Shown here piece by piece: positions 49,800 through 58,672 of a DNA stretch of 64,000 nucleotides. The stretch's first letter is position 1, and every line of letters begins with the position of its first letter. The DNA comes from Hansfordia pulvinata (taxonomy: Eukaryota; Ascomycota; Sordariomycetes; Xylariales): contig BJKQ01000014.1 in NCBI GenBank assembly GCA_006538405.1, positions 682,001-746,000 on the forward strand, given 5' to 3'. A program made the position numbers and the translations under genes. The notes beneath the pieces are model-generated. The model made no database searches. It worked only from the letters and a program-made list of their open reading frames with translations, and was not told where the DNA came from.

Positions 49800-52120
49800 A
49801 TGAGGGCATCCTGGGTGGCCACGCTGGCGACTGCCGTCGCGGCGGCCAAAGAGCAGTAAGTGAACGTAGCCCGCCCCGTCTCGCCCCTTGGTTGCGATCC
49901 CGAGAAAAGCTCACAAACCGTCTCGTCTCAGGGTCAAAATCGACTACACCTACCCGCCCATCCTGCCGGGCAACAACCTGCCCCCGAACGGCGACCAGAT
50001 CAAGGCCCAGCCACCGGCCAAGGAGTCGTACGAGTATGTCATTGTCGGCTCGGGCGCGGGCGGCGCGCCGCTGGCCGCGCGCCTGGCCATGGCTGGCCAC
50101 AGCGTCCTGCTCATCGACGCCGGAGGCGATGGCGGCCGCTTGAAGGAGGTCGAGGTGCCCGCCCTGAGCCTGTGGGCCTCGGAGAAGACGGACATTGCCT
50201 GGAACTTCTACACCCGCCACTATTCCGACGACGAGACGGCCAAGCGCGACCGCAAGCTCAACTGGCGCACCCCCTCCGGCGACATCTACGCCGGCCAGAA
50301 CCCCCCCGAGGGCTCCGAGATCCTCGGCAACTACTACCCCCGTACCGGCGCCCTTGGTGGCTGCACGGTGCACAATGCCAGTAAGTGGTCTCCAGATAAA
50401 CAAGAGGGAAGAAGGGGGATGGGGGGAGAGACAGGAAGTAAAGGGAGAACTGGGCGAAGGAGAAAATCAAAACTTACTGACCCGCCAAAAAAAAACAGTG
50501 ATCACCATTCTGCCCGCCGAGAACGATTGGAGGAACATCCAGCAGCTCACGGGCGACGACAGTTGGAGCCCCGAGACGATGAAGGGCTACTTCAAGAAGC
50601 TCGAGAAGAACCAGTACCTTCTGCCGCTGCCCAACCCCGAGGCCCACGGCCACGACGGCTGGCTGCACACGACCGTCACCCCGCTAAACCTCGTCCTCCA
50701 GGACCGCAAGATCCTGTCCGTCGTCATCGCCGCCGCCACCGCCATGGGCATTAACACCGACAGCCTCGTCGGCAAGGTCCAGGGCCTCCTCGACAGCCTG
50801 CCCATCAAACTGCTGGGCAAGGCCCTGCTGCCCGTCACCACGACGGCCGCCATCGTCGACAACGTCCGGCAGCTGCTGACATACGACATGAACAACGACA
50901 ACCCCGACCGCGACAGCAAGCCCGCCCTCGTCCAGGTGCCCCTCGCCATCAGCGTGCCCGACTACAAGCGATCGACCCCGCGCACCTGGCTGTACAACGT
51001 CGCCACCGCCAAGAACGCCGACGGCTCCCGCAAGTACAAGCTCGACATTGCCCTCAACACCCTCGTCACCAAGGTCAACTTCGACACCACCGGCGACAAG
51101 CCCAAGGCCACCGGCGTCGACTACCTGCACGGTCAGAGCCTGTACCGCGCCGACCCGCGTGCCAGCCGCTCCGAGGACGGCGGCAAGCACGGCTCCGTCA
51201 ACGCCACCCGCGAGGTCATCGTCTCGGGCGGCACCTTCAACACCCCGCAGATCCTCAAGCTGTCCGGCGTCGGCCCCAAGGACGAGCTCAAGAAGTTCGA
51301 CATCCCCCTCGTCAAGGACCTTCCCGGTGTCGGCACCAACATGCAGGACCGGTACGAGATGGGCGTCACCGGAGCCGCGCCCAGCAACCTCACCCTCGTC
51401 GACCAGTGCACCGAGCTTGTCGGCCCCGACCCGTGCTATGACCAGTGGGAACGCGGCCAGGGCATCGGCAAGGGCGTCTACACCACCAACGGCATCGCCG
51501 TCGGCATGTGGAACCGCTCCTCGGTCGCCGGCCCGGACCACGACATCTGGGTCGGAGGCATCCCCGCCAAGTTCCAGGGCTACTTCCACGGCTACTCGCG
51601 GCAGGTCCTGCACGACCACAACACCTGGACCTGGCTCCTGCTCAAGATGCACACGCGCAACAACGCTGGTACCGTCAAGCTGACCAGCGCCAACCCCCGC
51701 GACATGCCCGAGATCAACTTCCACAACTTCAACGAGGGCGGCGACCAGGGCGGCCCCGACAAGGATGCTCAGGCCTTGCTCGAGGGCATCCGGTACGCGG
51801 ACCGCGCCTTTAAGCAGCTGGTCCCTCTCGACGGCAAGTTCGAGCGCGTGTGGCCCCCGGCCGACGTGCAGTCCGATGAAGACCTCAAGCAGTGGGCCCG
51901 AGACGAGGCCTGGGGTCACCACGCCTCGAGCTCGTGCCCTATGGGCGCTGACGACGATCCGATGGCTGTGCTCGACAGCAAGTTCCGTGTCCGCGGTATC
52001 GAGGGCCTCCGTGTTGTTGATATGTCCATTTTCCCCAAGATCATGGGTACTTTCCCCGTCCTTCCGCTCTACATGGTGTCCGAGAAGGCTGCCGACGTTA
52101 TCATGGCGGATGCCAAATAA
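49800..52120 (+). CDS. Secreted FAD-dependent GMC oxidoreductase
   Basis: Glucose-methanol-choline oxidoreductase; oxidises an alcohol or sugar using FAD, probably outside the cell. Exons 49800-49855, 49932-50380 and 50499-52120 sum to 2127 nt (708 residues). Introns are GT-AG, 76 and 118 nt. Residues 1-16 are a signal peptide. The Rossmann motif VIVGSGAGGAPLAARLAMAG lies near 53-72, with LLIDAGG after it. The GMC signature regions follow: NYYPRTGALGGCTVHNA spans toward the second splice, and VSGGTFNTPQILKLSGVGP is the second signature. The first active-site His is in WGHHASSSCPMGADDDP (about 639). The usual second His/Asn position reads GTFP, i.e. Phe. I recall similar GxFP versions in some fungal paralogues, so this may be a subgroup trait. 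Substrate cannot be assigned. It is convergent with RKM5, 409 nt away. Confidence 0.93.
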
Positions 52121-52529
52121 GAGTATCGCTGGGGGTCTCATTGGTCGCTGTCGCTATCTCGGGTCCCCGTGGCGAAGTGCCGCGCCGAGGACGTGCGACG
52201 TCACCTCGTCGATTCGGAGGTGCTTCAAAAGCATACCTAGCGTTTCTGTTCCATGTAAATATTCCAAAAAGTCCTAAGATGTACCTAATTCAACATGATA
52301 GAGAAGTGCGATGCGGTTTGCTGTGCTGTGTATCAAACGTCTCGAGACCCTGCTGATAGGGGCAGTCTTGTGATATGACAGATCTGGATCGGTAGCGCAG
52401 TCACCTCGACGAGCCCCCAACGAGGTCAGCACGGTGCGTCTGTCATGCCATGTCAAGGGCTGTTGCATATCTCTGCAGGTGTCCGCGATGGTTGATGGCT
52501 TGCGCGAAAATTGGTGTAGGGTTTGGTAT
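52121..52529. other. Convergent 3' spacer GMC / RKM5
   Basis: 409 nt, moderately AT-rich. No gene seen; expected to hold both 3' untranslated regions. Confidence 0.6.
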
Positions 52530-53805
52530 TCACTGTGCGTTGTCTCTAAGAACACCGAAATGCACGACAAAACCTGGACTTGACCTCAGAGCAGGGGATA
52601 GGGCTTCATCCGGCAGTCTCCAAGTCTGGAAAACTTTATGGAACTCCGTGATCCAGGCCTCGAAAATGTCGGGGTCTCGAAGTTGTTGGGCCACCAGGCA
52701 CACTGCGGGCTGGTCGGCGTTGGCGTCGTTTTGCCTCAGCCTGCAGGCGTCGGCGCAGGTCTGAACAAGCGGCTGAATGAGGGCCTCGTTGTAGATGCAG
52801 TCGCAGGCAACTACCAAGTCGAAGCTTTGCGCCTTGGTGCCCTCGGCGAGGCTCGAGGTTACCTGGTCCAGCTCCCAATCCAGAGGGAGAAAGCGAATTT
52901 GACTGTTGGCCTGCGATGCTGCGGGTTTCCCCTTGCGCTTCTGGCCGACCCTGCCACTTACTACGGCTGCGTTTTCCGCCAGGTTCTTCTCCACGAACCG
53001 AGCCACGTACGACTGGTCCGTTAGGGTGTAGCTCCCGACAGAAGACGCCAGAGCCAAGCCGACGAGGCCCGAGATGCCACAGCCCAGCTCCAGGACGTTT
53101 TTGTCTGGAGAGAGAACGCCTGTCTTGCGCAAGACGTTGTCGGGGCCAGCCAAGAAGTCGGCAACGAGAGGGGTGATTTTCCAGATGACTGGGTGCTGTT
53201 AGCCAGCTGGGCTGGTGGGGTGGACAAGGATAATGGAGGGGAAAAGTACCGGCTCCAGTGGTGCCTCCCTCTCGATTGGAGGTTCTATACCGCCCTCGAT
53301 CAGTCCTGGGTTTTTATGGCAAGTTGGTGGCTGAGGGTGTTGCACGTGGGCCAACGCCGAAAGGCAGGTCACGGCATGGGGTGGGTTGGCCATGGACGGG
53401 GAGATGGATGGTGATCAGCCAACGGTGTGAAACACGTAGGCCGAGGACGCGCAACCGAGACAGGCGAATCAGCTGTGTGCTTGTCCGATGCATGTGAGGG
53501 CATGACATTTGAAGGCCCAAGCGGGAGATGACTGACAAGACAGTGGGCGACTGGTGTATGACAAGGTCCTTGCCGGCGATGGTCAGGTCGATGGAGGTGG
53601 CGCGGGCATCCACAAAGCCCAGGTTCTGGGAGGGGATCTCTCTGGAGAAGAGGAGGAAGGTTTCTGAGAAGGGCCGTGCCAGAGGCATGGGAGAGCCATG
53701 TCAGGGCGCATGAAAGACCAGCGAGCGGATTGAGTGGAGGGGCTCACCCTCGTCGGGATCCTGGATCTCGTCTCCGAGGCGCTGGAGCAGGGCCTGCACC
53801 GCCAT
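52530..53805 (-). CDS. RKM5: Ribosomal-protein lysine N-methyltransferase 5
   Basis: Seven-beta-strand SAM methyltransferase; yeast Rkm5 modifies a lysine of ribosomal protein L1. I built four exons: 53748-53805, 53537-53663, 53250-53284 (35 nt) and 52530-53188. The sum is 879 nt (292 residues) with all phases matching. The protein opens MAVQALLQRLGDEIQDPDE, then ETFLLFSREIPSQNLGFVDA, and the tiny exon gives the TSNREGGTTGA loop that precedes VIWKITP. The SAM-binding motif is VLELGCGISGLVGLAL (about 98-113), then LTDQSYV, PLDWE (about 176) and the family signature VACDCIYNEALIQP (about 198). Intron 2 is 252 nt and uses a GTCAGT donor. A single-frame reading starting inside exon 4 would lose the whole N-terminal domain. 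The head faces FAA1 across 2.1 kb. Confidence 0.93.
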
Positions 53806-55883
53806 GATGGTTGATGGAGAGGGGGCACCCTCCCGGCCAGGCGATGTGGCTGGATGTGTGTGGCTGCGTGTCCCGCTGCCGCGTGGCGATGGTGACGTGC
53901 CGACCAGCTGGTGTCCGGGGCTGGTTTATCAGTTGGTGATGAGGCCTGATCCTGTCCAGTATAACGTACGCGATATCGAATTACGGAGTAGCAAAGGCTG
54001 CAAACGGCTTTTCGCGCGGGTGACGTTGGGTTGTGGACCGGCCACTCGAGACCCGCACCGGTATGGATCATTCGTTGATGCACATGGTGGAAGCCGCAGT
54101 GGTGTGTGGTGGTGTCGCACCTGCCATCAGCGAACTCGCCACGGATTGAATGTACTCGTACCTACGGTATGTCCGTCGGGTTTCGGGACACGAATGGATG
54201 GATGAGTGCTGCTCCGTAAATTCAATTAAGTAAAGTCACGTATGTTACGTCAACGGCCTCAGATCAACATTGAAGGCATCTCATTCTTGGTTCATTGCAA
54301 GCTACATGTACCACCTACATACGAGTACCTCATACCTAATACGTACATGTAGCGTACCACTGGAGTGGTAGAGCTGAGATGACCTGGAGGCGCCCATGTA
54401 GGTGGATACAAACCTCTCCGTGTATTCACAACCCCTATTTCAAAAATTGATGAAAGCATCTGCACCTGCGGCGGTCTGCACATGTAGCCGTCGGTGCCGG
54501 GTCGAGATCAGATCAATCAAGCGATAGGTACGCTTTGACTCGACGGGTGAAATAGGAATCAGGGCAGGCTTAGTTCCCAGCCCGGTCGACTATACCAAGA
54601 TGCACTAATAACCCTGGTCGCACGCAGCTTGATCAAGTTGCCTCGCAGACTTGGCATGGGATTCTGGGCTTGCTGGGCATCGTCTTGGCGCCGTGCGGAG
54701 TGCAGACACACAGACAGTCACACCAGACCGGACCCTTGGCCTGATGAGCCGGCCGGCCGCGGGCTGGATGGACGGAGAGGTAATAAGCCGCGGCCTGATT
54801 GCCATGCCGTTGTCTCTGCTCACAGGTTGCTCCGCGCCCGGAAGAGCGTGTCCCACATCCGAGTGCCTGAGGTGCTGAGGTACGAGTAGCTGCAACTGCG
54901 AGTGTCTGTCTGTCTGGACATTGTGGGATCCTCGGTTGGCCCCACCAGCAAAGCAAGCAATGCGATTGATGACTGGAACGGTATTCCACGTTCTGGACGG
55001 AGCACAGCACCTGCTTGCTGGTTGCGTCATGGCAGCCGGGGCGGGCACAGCAGCACAGCAGGCCCTGGGAGCAGTCAGTCCAATGTTGGGGCTGGGGTTC
55101 CTGGCTCGAGGCTGGGAGCTTGGGCCAACCCGCAACTGCCCTGCCGCCGCGGTCCAATCAGCACGCTTCCCTTCCAATAGAACTGGGTCATCTCTAATCG
55201 GCTGGGGCCAGTCTGGATGGGGACTGGTGGGCAGTACGTGCTCAGACATACCGACAGGTACCTGCCGCCCCGAGCCGTTGCCCGAGAGATGGCCTCGGCG
55301 ACGCGGTCGCATAGCTCCAGAAGCCCCAAGCCGGCACTGGCGACCTTGCAGCCAGTCGCCGCAGGGCCGGCGGTACCTAGGTCGATGTACTGTCGCGCCA
55401 ATGTCCCGCGCTAAGACCCAAGACCGTGACTGATGACCTCAGGCGCACCTGCCTCGCCCGCGAGTGCAGCAAGTGGACAGCAGCGGGCAGGCAGCGCAGA
55501 GGAAGAAGGTGCGACTTGCTGCAGCTGCTCCTGGGCCGCCACTGCGGGACTCCCGTCACTTGCGCGTTCGCCGCCGCCTTTAACAACTTCTCGTCGTCGT
55601 CCGCCGGCTCGCCGCCTCCTCCGAACCTCTTCGTCCTCTCCATATACCCAACTGCCGACTCTCTGAATCACACGCTCCGACCTTGACCACATCCCGGGCT
55701 TGTTGTCTATCGGACTTGCTGTCTGCCTGTCGTCTGTGCGCCCTGTCTGCTGCACATCGGTCACTCACACTCGGGCTACTGTCACCGTATACTCGGTAGA
55801 ATCTGGCTTTCCGCGCCACAGCTGCGCTCTCATACCTCTTCCTCATTCTCTGTCTTCTGGCACTTCGCCCGTCGCCGCCCGCC
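53806..55883. other. Divergent spacer RKM5 / FAA1
   Basis: No gene supported. TACTCGTAC and ACATGTAG words lie near 54148, 54300-54350 and 54880. The last 300 nt upstream of FAA1 are strongly pyrimidine-rich, with a GTCTGTC-like stretch, as in highly expressed fungal promoters; this is inference. Confidence 0.55.
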
Positions 55884-58095
55884 ATGACGACCGAATGGCG
55901 CGAGTCCAAGCTGAGGCATGAGGCCCTCCAGCCCAAAATCACCGCCAAGCCTCCCTTCTCCGTCGAGGTTCCCGGCGCCGAGGCCGTCCAGGGCGAGACC
56001 AAGCCTCGCCGCCATCCTCTTGCCGTCAACGGCCTCCTCACCAAGCCTGCCGACAACATCACCACCGCCTACGAACTCCTGCGTGTCAGTGTCGCCAAAT
56101 TCGGCAATGCCCGTGCTCTCGGCTCGCGCAAGCTGCTCCGTACCCACAATGAGACCAAGAAGGTCAAGAAGATGGTCGACGGCGTCGAGAAGGAGGTCGA
56201 CAAGAACTGGACTTTCTTCGAGCTCAGCTCCTACGAATACCTCTCCTATAACCAATATGAGTCCCTTGTGCTCAACGTGGGCGCCGGCCTGCGCAAGCTC
56301 GGCATGGAGAAGGATGACCGCGTCCACATCTTCGCCGCCACCAGTGCCCACTGGCTCGCCACTTTCCACGGCGCTGCTTCCCAGTCCATGCCCGTTGTCA
56401 CCGCTTACGACACCCTCGGCGAGGAGGGTCTGAAGCACTCGATGGTGGCTACCGGTGCCAAGGCCATCTTTCTCGACCCCCACCTCCTGCCTACCCTGAC
56501 CAACGTTCTCAAGGAGGCTTCTGCTGTTCGCTATGTCATTTGGAACGACCAGAACCAGGTTAAGCAGGAGCACATTGACAGCCTCAAGAGCGCCTATCCC
56601 CACATCAACGTCGTCAGCTTCAAGGAGCTTGAGGCCCTTGGCAAAGAGAACCCCACCGACCCCGTCCCTCCCACACCCGAGGACCTGTGCTGCATCATGT
56701 ACACCTCTGGTTCCACCGGCACCCCCAAGGGTGTGCCCCTGAAGCACAAGAACCTCATCGCTTCCGGTAAGACCCCCGTGTTTCGGTCGCAAGCTTCCCT
56801 GCTAACTCGGAATCGTAGTGACTGGCGTCAGTGTCGTTGTGCAGCCCTTCATCGGCCCCGGCGATGGCCTCCTCACTTATCTTCCTCTGGCTCATATTCT
56901 CGAGCTTGTCTTTGAGAACGCCGCTCTGTACTGGGGTACCACCATGGGCTACGGCAACCCCAAGACGCTTTCCGACACCTCTGTGCGCAACTGTGCTGGT
57001 GACATCCGCGAGTTCAAGCCCTCTGTCCTGGTGGGCGTGCCTGCGGTCTTCGAGTCGGTCAAGAAGGGCATCACTGGCAAGGTTGCGTCCAGCGGCACCA
57101 TCGCGCAGAACATGTTCTGGGGCGCCATGGCTTTAAAGAGCAGGCTGATGTCCACCGGCCTTCCTGGTACTTTCATTCTTGATTCGGTCGTTTTCAAGAA
57201 GATCAAGGAGGCTACTGGCGGCCGCCTGAAGCTGTGCATGAGCGGAGGCGGCCCCATCTCCAAGGACACTCAGCGGTTCATCTCTATGGCCATTGCTCCT
57301 ATGATCATTGGATACGGTTTGACCGAGACCTCTGCCATGGGCGCCATCATGAGCCCGCACGAATGGTCATCCGAGACTATCGGCGCCATGCCTGCCTCGA
57401 TTGAGGTCAAGCTGGTTGACTTCCCGGATGCGGGCTACCACGCCACCAACAAGCCGAACCCTCAGGGTGAGATCTGGATTCGTGGCGATGCCGTCATGGA
57501 GGCGTACTACGAGAACGAAAAGGAGACTGCCGAGGCCATTGCCCCTGGTGGCTGGTTCAAGACGGGCGATGTTGGCGAGTGGTCATCCGACGGCCACCTC
57601 AAGATCATCGACCGGAAGAAGAACCTGGTCAAGACTCTGAACGGCGAGTACATTGCCATCGAGAAGCTTGAGTCCATCTACCGATCGGCGCCCTTTGTCG
57701 GCAACATTTGCGTCTACGCAGACCAGTCCAAGGCCAAGCCAATCGCCATTATCGTGCCGCTTGAGCCTGCTCTCAAGAGCCTTGCTCAGTCTGTTGGAGT
57801 CAAGGGCTCCTCGCTCGAGGAGCTGGTGCATAACAAGAAGGTCAATGGCGCTGTTCTCAAGGAACTCCAAAACGCCGGTCGTGGCGGAGGCTTGGCCGGC
57901 ATCGAGATCATCGAAGGTGTTGTGCTGTCTGACGAGGAGTGGACCCCGCAAAACGTAAGTGCTGCCATCCTCGCAACATGAAAACACTCGACTAACACGG
58001 CTTAGGGACTCGTTACCGCTGCGCAGAAGCTCAACCGCAAGGGCATCCTCAACAAATACGAGAAGGAGGTCAAGGAGGCTTACAGCTCATCTTGA
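55884..58095 (+). CDS. FAA1: Long-chain fatty acid-CoA ligase (FAA1 type)
   Basis: Activates long-chain fatty acids to acyl-CoA with ATP for lipid synthesis, import and protein acylation. Exons 55884-56766, 56819-57954 and 58006-58095 sum to 2109 nt, 702 residues; introns are 52 and 51 nt, GT-AG. AMP-binding motif YTSGSTGTPKG is near residues 272-282; the LTYLPLAHILE segment follows the first splice; GYGLTETSAMG is near 459-469; GGWFKTGDVGEW and the hinge IDRKKNLVKTLNGEYIAIEKLE (about 557) complete the fold. The last exon encodes GLVTAAQKLNRKGILNKYEKEV, the conserved C-terminal end of the family, so a stop inside intron 2 (at 57979) is not the real end. Codon use is strongly biased to C-ending codons, suggesting high expression. 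It is convergent with the zinc-finger gene. Confidence 0.96.
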
Positions 58096-58672
58096 GGTGG
58101 CAGAAGCCTGTGAGTAGTGGGGGACATCCTATTGGGGTGATGCTGGGAATTAATTGTACTTGAATGTGTAATGCTGGCGATCTTTGTCGACTGTCGCAAC
58201 AGCGTTGATGGCCACTTTTCATACCCTCTTATCATTATCAGGAAACGCTTGGACATGATTTAATGAAATTTCATACGACGCATTATGGATGCATGATTCA
58301 TGACCTCGAATTGTCAGCTATGACGGTGCAGTATTCTGATGTGTATTGACAGGGTACAGTGGAGGCCACCGCCCCTGGTAATGACCGAGCCAAAAGAAAC
58401 GGCTCGAAGTGAAATGCTCAAGTACATTCGCAGGCTTGCCACCGATGGCATGACATGATGATATAGGAAAAAGCAAGGTTCTGAAAAGAGATCAGAAAAG
58501 CGAACTGCCAAAACGCCCACGATGGGTCAGTCTCAGACGACACCTGACGCCTGTATAGAGAGAGGATCCTCCACTTTTTGTGTCCCATCACCCACCGCGA
58601 GAAAGAAAGGGGGGGCGTCGGTGAACCACCTCGCGTCTGAAATCCAGCACAAAGAACCAATTTCCTCTCCTT
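58096..58672. other. Convergent 3' spacer FAA1 / zinc-finger gene
   Basis: 577 nt, relatively AT-rich from 58200 to 58500. No gene seen. Confidence 0.6.

Noticed and set aside
50684..52141. 485-codon minus-strand frame opposite the GMC gene
   Set aside because: Antisense shadow caused by C-ending codons of the real gene; it has only Val/Gly/Leu/Asp-rich composition.
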